A stretch of DNA of 64,000 nucleotides from Massilia sp. YIM B02763. GTDB lineage: Bacteria > Pseudomonadota > Gammaproteobacteria > Burkholderiales > Burkholderiaceae_D. The stretch is taken from positions 1 to 64,000 of the forward strand of contig NZ_JASNRD010000017.1 of NCBI RefSeq assembly GCF_030412015.1, read 5' to 3'. The translations under genes were made by a program, and so were the position numbers. How positions within the stretch are numbered: position 1 is the first letter of the stretch; each line of letters opens with the position of its first letter. This document shows positions 10,115 to 17,750 of this stretch, in pieces. The notes under the pieces were generated by a model. It was not told the origin of the DNA, did no database searches, and saw only the letters and a program-made list of their open reading frames with translations.

Positions 10115-10564
10115 ATGAAACTGCTCGCCACCACTGCCGCTCTGTGCCTGCTCTGCGCCCCGGCGCTGGCAAACGAACCGACCGAGAAGGACGCGATCGC
10201 GATGGCCGAACGCGGCGCCAGCCTGATCAAGGCCAAAGGCAAGGATGAGATGATGAAACGCATCAATGCCAAGGATCCGGATTTCGTCCAAGGCTCGCTG
10301 TATGTCGACATGCGCGACGTCAAGACCGGCATCGTGCTGGCCCACCCCTACAACCCCTCGATCGTCGGCAAGGACCTGACCGACGTGCCCGATGCGAACG
10401 GCAAGAAGTACCGTCGCGAGATCATCGAGCTGGCCGCGGCCAAGGGCAAGGGCTGGGTCGACTACCAGTACAAGAACCCGACCACCGGCAAGATCGAACC
10501 GAAGACCACCTACATCCTGCTCGTCGACGGCGTCGTGCTGGAAGCGGGCTTGTACAAGAAGTGA
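10115..10564 (+). CDS. Free-standing periplasmic single Cache domain protein
   Basis: A 149-residue protein with a clear signal peptide (MKLLATTAALCLLCAPALAN). The rest is one Cache_2-type domain: MAERGASLIKAKGKDEMMKR, then GSLYVDMRDVKTGIVLAHPYNP, then GKGWVDYQYKNPTTGKIEPK and a final TYILLVDGVVLEAGLYK. Such domains bind small molecules outside the cytoplasm, usually as the sensor part of chemoreceptors. Here the domain is a separate secreted protein encoded 50 bp upstream of a chemoreceptor gene, which suggests a binding-protein-plus-receptor pair. The 270 bp before it hold no gene. Confidence 0.88.
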   Translation: MKLLATTAALCLLCAPALANEPTEKDAIAMAERGASLIKAKGKDEMMKRINAKDPDFVQGSLYVDMRDVKTGIVLAHPYNPSIVGKDLTDVPDANGKKYRREIIELAAAKGKGWVDYQYKNPTTGKIEPKTTYILLVDGVVLEAGLYKK

Positions 10565-10614
10565 TGCGCAGCGATGCGGGAACGGCCGCGCCATTTTTCT
10601 AGCGGGAGCAAAGA

Positions 10615-12312
10615 ATGCTGAACAAACTGCGAATCGGTCCGAAGCTGCTGCTGGCCCCGAGCCTGGTGCTGGCGCTGCTGTTGATGCTGTCCGGCGCCGC
10701 CTACTACGGGATGGTGCGCCAGAACGCATCGCTGGAAAACATGGTGCAGGTGCGCGCCGCGCGCCTGAAGGACGTGGCCGACGTGGCCGGCGACGCCAAG
10801 TATGTCCACGCCAACGCCTACCAGCTGCTGGCCTGGGTCAGCGGCAGCTTCGCCAAGAACCGGCTGGATGCCCTGGCCGCCGACATCGGCGCGCGCCACG
10901 CCGCCATCAAGGCCAGGCTCGACGACCTGGGGCGCGTCGCCGAAGGCGCCGAGCGCGCGCCGGTCGAGGCATCGCTGGCGGCGCTGGCCGCCTACCGCAA
11001 GGGCGTGCGGGAAACCATCGAGATGGCCCAGGTCGACCAGTCGATCGCGACCAACTCGATGCAGAAGGCGGAGAAGGAATTCGGCGTCCTGAACGGCCAG
11101 CTGGCCCACCTGGCCGCGCTGGAAAAGACCCTCAGCGAGCAGGCCTATGCCGCTGCGCGCGCCGAGTTCCACACGCTGGGCACGACGATGGCCGGCCTCG
11201 TGGTCCTGTCGATCGGATTGTCGCTGGCCGTGACGATGCTGGTGCGGCGCGCCATGCTGCGCGACATCGGCGCGATCTCCGGCGTCGTGCGCGAGCTGGC
11301 CGAGGGACGGCTCGGTACGAGCGCCAACAATGCCGGCAGCGACGAGATCGCGGACACCTCGCGCGCCCTCGACCAGACCATCTCGAACCTGAACCGCACG
11401 CTGCGCAGCGTGCTCGATGCGGTGCGCTCGATCGACACGGCGTCGAAGGAAATCGCCAGCGGCAACCTGGACCTGTCCACGCGCACCGAGATGCAGGCCG
11501 GCTCGCTGCAGCAGACCGCCAGCGCGATGGAGACGCTGACCCACGCCGTGAAGGGCAATGCGGACAATGCGCGCCTGGCCACCGAACTGTCGGCCGAGGC
11601 GGCGCGCCTGGCCGGCAGCGGCGGCCAGGCCGTCGACCGCGCGGTGGCGACGATGGAATCGATCCGCGCCAGCTCGCGCAAGATCGTCGAGATCATCGGC
11701 GTCATCGACGGCATCTCGTTCCAGACCAACCTGCTGGCCCTGAACGCGGCGGTGGAAGCAGCACGCGCCGGGGAACAGGGGCGCGGTTTCGCCGTCGTCG
11801 CCAGCGAGGTGCGCACGCTGGCCCAGCGCTCGGCCTCGGCGGCCAGGGAGATCAAGGCACTGATCGCCGATTCGGTCGCCATCATCGACAACGGCAGCGC
11901 CTCGGTCGACGAGGCCGGCGCCAGCATGGGCAGCGTGGTCGCCTCGGTGCAGCAGGTGAACGACATCATCAAGCGCATCAGCGCGGCCAGCGACGAACAG
12001 GCCCAGGGCATCGCCGAGGTGAACCTCGCCGTCGGCCACATGGACGACATGACGCAGCAGAACGCGGCCCTGGTCGAGCAGGCCGCGGCGGCGGCGACCA
12101 GCCTGCACGAGCAGACGCTCAACCTCGCCCACGCCGTCTCGGTGTTCCAGATCGAGGGCGTGGAAGCCATCGTACGGGAAGAGGACGCATCCGCATCCGC
12201 CCCCACCGTCGCCACGGACCGCCGCGCCGCCGGCAGCCCGATGCGCGCGCGGCCGGCGCTGGAACACCAGCCGCGCAAGGCCGAGCGTCCACGCCGGGTC
12301 GTCAACGGCTAG
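10615..12312 (+). CDS. Methyl-accepting chemotaxis protein
   Basis: A 565-residue receptor. It has TM1 at about residues 12-31, a periplasmic helical sensor region of about 155 residues (four-helix-bundle type), TM2 around residues 185-207, a HAMP linker (RRAMLRDIGAISGVVRELAEGRLG), and a long cytoplasmic coiled coil. The hairpin tip reads EAARAGEQGRGFAVVASEVR, the CheA/CheW contact site. The C-terminal tail is disordered and basic, with no visible NWETF methyltransferase-docking pentapeptide. The secreted Cache protein encoded just upstream may present its ligand to this receptor; that is inference from adjacency. Confidence 0.95.
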   Translation: MLNKLRIGPKLLLAPSLVLALLLMLSGAAYYGMVRQNASLENMVQVRAARLKDVADVAGDAKYVHANAYQLLAWVSGSFAKNRLDALAADIGARHAAIKARLDDLGRVAEGAERAPVEASLAALAAYRKGVRETIEMAQVDQSIATNSMQKAEKEFGVLNGQLAHLAALEKTLSEQAYAAARAEFHTLGTTMAGLVVLSIGLSLAVTMLVRRAMLRDIGAISGVVRELAEGRLGTSANNAGSDEIADTSRALDQTISNLNRTLRSVLDAVRSIDTASKEIASGNLDLSTRTEMQAGSLQQTASAMETLTHAVKGNADNARLATELSAEAARLAGSGGQAVDRAVATMESIRASSRKIVEIIGVIDGISFQTNLLALNAAVEAARAGEQGRGFAVVASEVRTLAQRSASAAREIKALIADSVAIIDNGSASVDEAGASMGSVVASVQQVNDIIKRISAASDEQAQGIAEVNLAVGHMDDMTQQNAALVEQAAAAATSLHEQTLNLAHAVSVFQIEGVEAIVREEDASASAPTVATDRRAAGSPMRARPALEHQPRKAERPRRVVNG

Positions 12313-12327
12313 ATTCGCGAAAAGAGC

Positions 12328-12458
12328 GCCGTCGTTCCCGCGCAGGCGGGAACCCATACCGAGCAACCGGATTCCGTATATTAAAAATGCCTCGGTCTTT
12401 GTAGAGGCCGAGACTTCGGACATTCAGCATGGATTCCCGCCTTCGCGGGAACGACGGC
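12328..12458. repeat. Dispersed palindromic repeat, family A, copy 2 (full form)
   Basis: The inverted arms are at about 12328-12358 and 12429-12458. The core of about 70 bp contains GAGCAACCGGATTCCGTAT and later GACTTCGGACATTCAGCATG. The same core elements occur in inverted orientation in the copy at 32.5 kb, so the core and not only the arms is conserved. The right arm ends one base before the stop of the 3-methyladenine glycosylase gene, between two convergent genes. Confidence 0.88.
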
Positions 12459-12459
12459 A

Positions 12460-13029
12460 TCAACGGAACGGCTTGCTCACCCAGCGCGAGCCGGCCAGGC
12501 CGAAGCGCCACGGCACGTCGACCGCCTTCGAGATGCCGATGCGCGGTCCGGCCACCACCTCGATGTCCCCTTCGGCCGGCGCCAGCGCGAACGGCGCGCT
12601 GTCCAGCGCATGGCCGTTGAGCGCGCGCGTCACGCCCAGCGCCTGGCACAGTTTTCCCGGCCCCGAGCACAGCAGCCATTCGTCCACGGTGCCGCGCCGC
12701 GCGCGCATCGCGTCCAGTCCCGCCACGGGCTCCAGCGCGCGGATCAGGACGCCGGCGCCATGCCCCTCTTCGCGGCAGACGAAATTCAGGCACCAGTGGA
12801 TGCCGTAGGAGCGGTACACATAGGCGTGCGCCGGCGGACCGAACATCGCGAAATTCCGGTCGGTCCGCCCCGTGTAGCTGTGCGACGCCGGATCCTCGCC
12901 GTCATACGCTTCCGTTTCCACGATCCTGCCGCCGACACCGTCGACCAGCACCGTCACGCCGATCAACTGGCGCGCCACCACGTGGGAAGGCGCGGAAAAA
13001 TCGATACCGATGAGTGTAGATAATGACAT
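12460..13029 (-). CDS. DNA-3-methyladenine glycosylase, AAG/MPG type
   Basis: A 189-residue base-excision repair enzyme that removes alkylated purines such as 3-methyladenine. The family signature GGRIVETEAYDGEDPASHSY (residues 33-52) contains the catalytic Glu (about E38). RNFAMFGPPAHAYVYRSYGI supplies the intercalating Tyr region, and the late LLCSGPGKLCQALGVT motif is typical of the fold. The ATG at 13029 begins MSLSTLIGIDF, the normal family start. Two more DNA repair genes, a deoxyinosine glycosylase and ada, lie elsewhere in the window. Confidence 0.95.
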   Translation of the reverse strand: MSLSTLIGIDFSAPSHVVARQLIGVTVLVDGVGGRIVETEAYDGEDPASHSYTGRTDRNFAMFGPPAHAYVYRSYGIHWCLNFVCREEGHGAGVLIRALEPVAGLDAMRARRGTVDEWLLCSGPGKLCQALGVTRALNGHALDSAPFALAPAEGDIEVVAGPRIGISKAVDVPWRFGLAGSRWVSKPFR

Positions 13030-13179
13030 GTATCGATTTTATAACGGCAAAAAACGAACGGTCGCACTGTCGAATTTGCTACATAAAGGCAATACCTTGC
13101 TGCAACTTCCGCGCACCTGGTGTAGAGTGTCGACCTTGTAGATATTTCTTTGCGGCATCATCGCAACACCCCTCCAGCC

Positions 13180-14043
13180 ATGACTACAGCAGCCGCACTG
13201 GCGCGTCCGAGCGCCGCCGAGGATCCCGTCGACGCCCTGATCAAGTCGATCCGCATTCCGCCGCGTCCCAGCCTGCTGGCCGACCTGCAGCGCGAACTCG
13301 CCTCGTCCGACCCGAGCCCGGAAGCCATCGGCCGCATCGTCGCCAGCGACGTCGGCATGTCCGGCGCCCTGCTCAAGCTCGCCAACTCGGCCGTCTTCGG
13401 CGGCCGCAGGGCCAAGTCGATCGAGCAGGCGATCCTGTTCCTCGGCATTAACCAGGTCGCCGCCATGATGACGGGCCTGCTGGCGCGCCAGGCGATTCCC
13501 GCCAACAGCGCGGCGCTGGCCAGCTTCTGGGACCTGTCGAGCCGCCGCGCCGAGGCGATGGTGTTCCTGTCACGCCGCCTGCGCATCGGCGAGCCGGACG
13601 TGGCCCATACCTTCGGCCTGTTCTGCGACACCGGCGTGCCGCTGCTGATGGACCGCTTCGCCGACTACGGCGCGACCTACGCCGCCGCCTCGCTCGAAGC
13701 GGAGCGCCCGTTCACGGCGCTGGAAGAGGAGCGCCACAGCACCAGCCACGCGGCGATCGGCACCCTGCTGGCGCGCAACTGGGGCCTGTCCGGCGACGTC
13801 GCCTGGGCCATCCTGCACCATCACGACTACACGGTGCTGGACGACGCCAGCAGCGCGCCCGTGGTGCGCTCGATGGTGGCGCTGTCGCTGCTGGCCGAAA
13901 ATGCCATCTGCAAGTACCAGGGCCATACCGAATCGCTCGAATGGAACAAGGGCGGCGCCCGCGCCTGCGCCTACCTCGGCCTGTCCGACGAGGAAACCGC
14001 CGAATTGCTCGACGAGCTGCTCGAAGCCTTCCACGACGAATAA
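13180..14043 (+). CDS. HDOD domain protein
   Basis: A 287-residue cytoplasmic protein made of one HDOD domain, a degenerate HD domain used in signalling. Evidence is IRIPPRPSLLADLQRELAS at the start, IVASDVGMSGALLKLANSAVFG, and SIEQAILFLGINQVAAMMTG. A WAILHHHD stretch occurs around residues 208-215, but the full metal-binding set of a true HD phosphohydrolase is not apparent. HDOD proteins act in two-component and c-di-GMP networks. The start is the ATG at 13180; an upstream in-frame TTG is less likely. It stands alone, with the TPR lipoprotein gene 66 bp downstream on the same strand. Confidence 0.9.
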   Translation: MTTAAALARPSAAEDPVDALIKSIRIPPRPSLLADLQRELASSDPSPEAIGRIVASDVGMSGALLKLANSAVFGGRRAKSIEQAILFLGINQVAAMMTGLLARQAIPANSAALASFWDLSSRRAEAMVFLSRRLRIGEPDVAHTFGLFCDTGVPLLMDRFADYGATYAAASLEAERPFTALEEERHSTSHAAIGTLLARNWGLSGDVAWAILHHHDYTVLDDASSAPVVRSMVALSLLAENAICKYQGHTESLEWNKGGARACAYLGLSDEETAELLDELLEAFHDE

Positions 14044-14109
14044 GTATTTACTCTCCCTTCCGACCGGCAGATACTGATTCCATAACAAGTATCCGCCTAC
14101 GGGGGAGAC

Positions 14110-15279
14110 ATGAAACGCCTGCTGTCCCTGGCCTTGTGCCTGCTGCTGGCCGCTTGCGCCAGCGTCGCCCCGCCGCCCTCCCCCGCCCCGCTGTTCGCCG
14201 ACGCCGCCTTCGCGCCGCCTTCCGAGCCCGTGGGCACCGCCGACCTGTTCGCACTGAGCCCCGCGATGCGCGCCTACCTGCACAGCCCCGCCTTCGCCGC
14301 CCACCTGCGCGAGAAGGGACCGAAACAGGGACTGCTCGACGCCCTGTACAGCAAGAGCGACCTGAAACTGGAATACGATGCGCGCACCACGCGCACCGCG
14401 GCCGGCACCTATGCGGCGCGCGCCGGCAACTGCCTGTCGCTGGTGATCATGACGGCGGCGTTTGCCCGGGAGCTCGGCATGGACGTGCAGTTCCGCAGCG
14501 TGACGGCGGAAGGCACCTGGACCCGCGAGGGCGGCCTGTACCTGCTCTCGTCCCACGTCAACATCGCGCTCGGCCGGCGCGCCGTCCCGGGCCGCTACGA
14601 CGCCGACGCGCTGCACCAGCTGGTGGTCGATTTCCTGCCGCCGCCGCAGGCCGCCCACCTGCGCGTGCGCGAACTGGACGAAGGCGAGATCGCCGCCCTG
14701 TTCCTCAACAACCGCGCCGTGGAGACGCTGGTACAGGACCGCATCGACGACGCCTACTGGTGGGCGCGCGCGGCGGTGGCGGCCAACCCGCGCGACATCA
14801 CCGCCTACAACACGCTGGGCGTGGTCTACCAGCGCCACGGCGACCTCGCGATGGCGGAACGCGCCTGGCGCGCCGCCCTGGCCCGCGCGCCCGAAAACCT
14901 GGCCCTGCTGCAGAACCTGGCGCCCCTGCTGGCGCAGCAAGGCCGCATGGCGGAAGCGCGCGACATCGAACGGCGCGTGGCGCGCATCGAGCCGGTGCCG
15001 CCGTTCCACTACTTCGACCAGGGCCTGGCCGCGCTGAAGGAAGGCGACAACGACAAGGCGCGCCAGCTCTTCGAACGCGAGCTGAAGCGGGCGCCGTATT
15101 CGGACGAGTTCCACTTCTGGCTGGCCGTGGCGCTGCTACGCCTGGGTGATGCCAGGCAGGCGCGCGAGCATCTGGTGCTGGCCGTCGAGCACAGCGCCCG
15201 CGGCGACATGCGCGACGTCTACTCGGCCAAGCTGGCGCACCTGCGGCGCCAGGGTGCGAACGGATTGAACCTCCACTGA
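14110..15279 (+). CDS. TPR-repeat outer-membrane lipoprotein
   Basis: A 389-residue lipoprotein. The signal MKRLLSLALCLLLAAC ends in a lipobox LAAC with Cys16. Residues 60-180 include GNCLSLVIMTAAFARELGM and SSHVNIALG, which look like a transglutaminase-like Cys/His region. The C-terminal half has tetratricopeptide repeats (AYNTLGVVYQRHGDLAMAERAWRAALARAPENL; later FDQGLAALKEGDNDKARQLFERELKRAP, both read in parts). It is anchored in the envelope and probably scaffolds protein contacts. The specific function is unknown. Confidence 0.88.
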   Translation: MKRLLSLALCLLLAACASVAPPPSPAPLFADAAFAPPSEPVGTADLFALSPAMRAYLHSPAFAAHLREKGPKQGLLDALYSKSDLKLEYDARTTRTAAGTYAARAGNCLSLVIMTAAFARELGMDVQFRSVTAEGTWTREGGLYLLSSHVNIALGRRAVPGRYDADALHQLVVDFLPPPQAAHLRVRELDEGEIAALFLNNRAVETLVQDRIDDAYWWARAAVAANPRDITAYNTLGVVYQRHGDLAMAERAWRAALARAPENLALLQNLAPLLAQQGRMAEARDIERRVARIEPVPPFHYFDQGLAALKEGDNDKARQLFERELKRAPYSDEFHFWLAVALLRLGDARQAREHLVLAVEHSARGDMRDVYSAKLAHLRRQGANGLNLH

Positions 15280-15283
15280 GCCG

Positions 15284-15334
15284 ACAACAAAACGGCCGCG
15301 CCGCTCGCAGACATGCTGCGAAGGGCGCGGCCGT
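15284..15334 (-). terminator. Rho-independent terminator of the first infA gene
   Basis: ACGGCCGCGCC (15292-15302) pairs with GGCGCGGCCGT (15324-15334); inside, TCGCAG and CTGCGA extend the stem. On the minus strand the stem is followed by TTTTGTTG, so it ends the infA transcript. It may also stop transcripts from the TPR gene on the other strand, though that side has no T-run. Confidence 0.7.
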
Positions 15335-15354
15335 TCGGATGCCGTGACGGGTGA

Positions 15355-15615
15355 TCAGCGGCGGCGCGGACGTGCGGACGGCGACGGTGCGCCGCGCGTC
15401 TCGAGGTGGCGGAACACGATGCGTCCCTTGTTGAGGTCGTACGGCGACATCTCCAGCTTGACGCGGTCGCCCGCGATGATGCGGATATGGTTCTTCTTCA
15501 TGCGGCCGGACGTGTAGGCGATCAGTTGATGGCCATTCTCGAGGTCGACACGGAAGCGCATTTCCGGCAGTACTTCGGTGACCTTGCCGGTCATTTCGAT
15601 CAGCTCTTCTTTCAT
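15355..15615 (-). CDS. infA: Translation initiation factor IF-1 (paralogue A)
   Basis: An 86-residue S1/OB-fold protein. MKEELIEMTGKVTEVLPEMR starts the fold, and GHQLIAYTSGRMKKNHIRI plus GDRVKLEMSPYD are diagnostic for IF-1, which binds the ribosomal A site during initiation. The last 15 residues (ETRGAPSPSARPRRR) form a basic tail beyond the usual 72-residue IF-1. The start was set at 15615 because the family begins there; the frame continues upstream without homology. A second IF-1 gene lies 0.9 kb away in the same orientation. These are likely the non-ribosomal-operon copies found in Burkholderiales. Confidence 0.95.
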   Translation of the reverse strand: MKEELIEMTGKVTEVLPEMRFRVDLENGHQLIAYTSGRMKKNHIRIIAGDRVKLEMSPYDLNKGRIVFRHLETRGAPSPSARPRRR

Positions 15616-15901
15616 GGTGCGTGTCCTTTCATGTGCGTGACGGACCAAGCCTTTCCGCAGTACCGATGCCGATGCCGATGCGAATGCCGCGGCCAGGGCC
15701 TGGCGCCGTGCCGGGCTATCGTCGAAGGTCGGGGAAAGAGGACGGCACACCGGTGATGGCAGGGGCCGTGAACTTGGGGATGCATCCGATATGGGGACGT
15801 TGCCGCAGAAAAAAAGGGGGGAATCGGAATTTCCGGCCACTTTCTGCCACTACCTGCGCAAAGCGCGCTATTCTTGACGTTTCTACAGTGCTTTCGCCAT
15901 C

Positions 15902-16459
15902 ATGTCTTCGCTCCCGCCGGCCCTCATCGTCATCGACATGCAAAAAGGGATGGCCGATCCCCTCCTCCCGCGCAACAATCCGGATGCCGAGGAACGCATC
16001 GCCGCGCTGCTGGCCGCCTGGCGCCAGGCCGGCGCGCTCGTGGTCCACGTGCGCCACATCTCGCGCACGCCCGGCTCGCCGTTCTGGCCGGGCCAGCAAG
16101 GCGTCGAATTCCAGGAACGCTTCAAGCCTTCAGGCGATGCGCACGTCGTCGAGAAGAACGTGCCGGACTGCTTCGTCCAGTCGGGCCTGGAGCGCTGGCT
16201 GCGCGTGCGCGGCATCGCGCGCCTCGTGCTCGTCGGCGTCAGCACCAACAATTCGGTGGAAGCCAGCGCGCGCACGGCGGGACAGCTGGGCTTTGCCGTG
16301 CAGGTGGTCAGCGACGCGACGTTCGCGTTCGACAAGCACGACTACGGCGGCACGCTGCGCAGCGCACAGGACGTGCACCTGATGGCGCTGGCGAACCTCG
16401 ACGGCGAATATGCCCGCGTGGTCGATACCGCGGGCGCGCTGGCCGCCCTTCAGGATTAA
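15902..16459 (+). CDS. Isochorismatase-like cysteine hydrolase
   Basis: A 185-residue hydrolase of the isochorismatase/nicotinamidase superfamily. It has the N-terminal catalytic Asp in PALIVIDMQKGMADP, a Lys in VVEKNVPDCF (about residue 82), and LVLVGVSTNNSVEASARTA. In the last motif the usual nucleophile Cys of the VxTxxCVxxTA pattern is replaced by Asn or Ser (STNNSVEAS). Catalysis by the standard mechanism is therefore doubtful, although some family members use Ser or Gly here. It lies between two infA genes, and its stop overlaps the stop of the second one by 4 bp. Confidence 0.87.
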   Translation: MSSLPPALIVIDMQKGMADPLLPRNNPDAEERIAALLAAWRQAGALVVHVRHISRTPGSPFWPGQQGVEFQERFKPSGDAHVVEKNVPDCFVQSGLERWLRVRGIARLVLVGVSTNNSVEASARTAGQLGFAVQVVSDATFAFDKHDYGGTLRSAQDVHLMALANLDGEYARVVDTAGALAALQD

Positions 16460-16719
16460 CGGCGGCGGAAGCCGGTACGCGGCGCCGACGCGCCGCGCTT
16501 TTCGATATGGCGGAAGGTGATGCGGCCCTTGCTCAGGTCATAGGGCGACAGTTCCAGGCTGACCTGGTCGCCGGCCAGGATGCGGATGTGGTTCTTGCGC
16601 ATCTTGCCGGACGTGTAGGCGATCAGCTTGTGGCCGTTCTCGCAATCGACGCGAAAACGCGAATCCGGCAGCACTTCGGCAACGACGCCGTTCATTTCGA
16701 TCAGTTCTTCTTTTGACAT
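16456..16719 (-). CDS. infA: Translation initiation factor IF-1 (paralogue B)
   Basis: An 87-residue IF-1 that begins MSKEELIEMNGVVAEVLPD and contains GHKLIAYTSGKMRKNHIRI and GDQVSLELSPYDLSKGR. It differs from paralogue A at many positions but keeps the core RNA-binding residues and a similar basic tail (SAPRTGFRRR). The start at 16719 is the family start; longer in-frame versions have no support. The pair looks like an old duplication separated by the isochorismatase gene. Confidence 0.95.
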   Translation of the reverse strand: MSKEELIEMNGVVAEVLPDSRFRVDCENGHKLIAYTSGKMRKNHIRILAGDQVSLELSPYDLSKGRITFRHIEKRGASAPRTGFRRR

Positions 16720-17151
16720 CTGGACTCCGTATGAGACATGGGCAGGCAACCGCGGTGCCTGCGAATGCGGACCGGCCGCGAATCATGGATCCGCGACGCC
16801 GCGTGGGACGGTAGTGATGGCCGCATCCCCTCGCTCGGAGGACGGGACAAGGTCGGAAAAAGCGCGCTTGCCGCGGGCTTCGTTTCAATGGGACGCCGGA
16901 TTGCGATGGGCGTGTCGGATGGCGCTGTGCGCCGGTTGGCCGGCAGGGGCCGTCACGTGACGCGCACTGCACCGCGCAGGAGTTCGCCGGGCTGCGGCAG
17001 CCTGGGCGACCGTGCAGTGTAACACGCTTCCCCGTATGGCGGACCAGCAACCTTCCGTCGATAGCGTATCGACAACAGCACGGCCAATGCCTCATCGCTT
17101 GAAGTCCACACACAAAGGTGCTACCTTGGTAGCACCCGACAATGCGAGCCG
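16720..17151. other. Intergenic region between infA (B) and the toxin-antitoxin operon
   Basis: No convincing gene is present in these 432 bp. The left part is the leader of the second infA gene. A short palindrome, GTCGATA-GCG-TATCGAC, lies at 17057-17073; its role is unknown. The right end carries the promoter and operator of the toxin-antitoxin operon. Confidence 0.6.
17099..17136 (+). promoter_or_regulatory. Promoter and palindromic operator of the toxin-antitoxin operon
   Basis: TTGAAG (17099-17104) and TACCTT (17122-17127) are 17 bp apart. Over the -10 box sits a perfect inverted repeat: GGTGCTACC (17117-17125), two T, GGTAGCACC (17128-17136). It ends 15 bp before the antitoxin ATG. 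RHH antitoxins normally repress their own operon by binding such sites, so this is the likely autoregulatory operator. Confidence 0.7.
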
Positions 17152-17439
17152 ATGATGACGACTACCTCACTCAAACTTCCCGATGACCTGAAACAGCGTG
17201 CCGCCTCTGCTGCCCAGGAGCTGGGCGTTAGTCCTCACGCATTCATGGTCGACGCAATCCGGCAGGCGGCCCATGCGGTCGAACAGCGTTCGAGCTTCGT
17301 TGCGCAGGCACGTGAGGCCAAAGCCGAGATGCTGCAGGAGGGGCTGGGCCATGACGCCGATGATGTGCGTGCCTATTTGCGGCAGCGGCTGCAAGATGGC
17401 CAAGCCAGCAGGCCCGCCAAAAAGCCATGGCGCGAATAA
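17152..17439 (+). CDS. Ribbon-helix-helix antitoxin
   Basis: A 95-residue protein whose first 45 residues form an RHH DNA-binding fold (TSLKLPDDLKQRAASAAQEL then GVSPHAFMVDAIRQAA). The rest is a charged helical tail (SFVAQAREAKAEMLQEG; AYLRQRL) that would wrap the toxin. A second ATG directly follows the first and could also be used. Its 3' end overlaps the toxin gene by 13 bp, the usual coupled order antitoxin-toxin. Confidence 0.9.
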   Translation: MMTTTSLKLPDDLKQRAASAAQELGVSPHAFMVDAIRQAAHAVEQRSSFVAQAREAKAEMLQEGLGHDADDVRAYLRQRLQDGQASRPAKKPWRE

Positions 17440-17720
17440 GTTACTCGAGCCGAGCCCTGGCCGACCTGGAACGGATCAGTGATTTTCTTTCGGCCGAAGG
17501 CCTTGATGCACAACGCGAAGCGCTCGACCTCATCGACGAGGCAATATCCATACTCGACCGGCATCCGCTGATCGGCCGCCTGGCCGAGCATGACATGCGA
17601 GAGCTCGTCATCTCACAGGGAAGAACCGGTTACGTCGCGCTCTATAGTTACGAAATCGCCAGCGATGCCGTTCTTGTTCTCGCCTTGCGCCACCAACGTG
17701 AAGCAGGTTTCCACGGATAG
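17427..17720 (+). CDS. RelE/ParE-superfamily toxin
   Basis: A 97-residue basic protein with the ParE/RelE layout: an N-terminal SSRALADLERISDFL helix, DEAISILDRHPLIGRL, then RELVISQGRTGYVALYSYE and the terminal VLVLALRHQREAGF strand-turn. The family either cleaves mRNA on the ribosome (RelE) or poisons DNA gyrase (ParE); these cannot be separated here. Coupled to the RHH antitoxin upstream, it stabilises a DNA segment or acts in stress response. The AT-rich gene next to it on the other strand suggests a small accessory island. Confidence 0.92.
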   Translation: MARISYSSRALADLERISDFLSAEGLDAQREALDLIDEAISILDRHPLIGRLAEHDMRELVISQGRTGYVALYSYEIASDAVLVLALRHQREAGFHG

Positions 17721-17750
17721 CCCCAGCAAGACTCATTGCCTCAACGTCAG

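Noticed and set aside
15780..15900. Riboswitch or cold-shock leader upstream of infA
   Set aside because: The 286-bp divergent gap has an A-run and G-run but no stem pattern that I could match to a known class.
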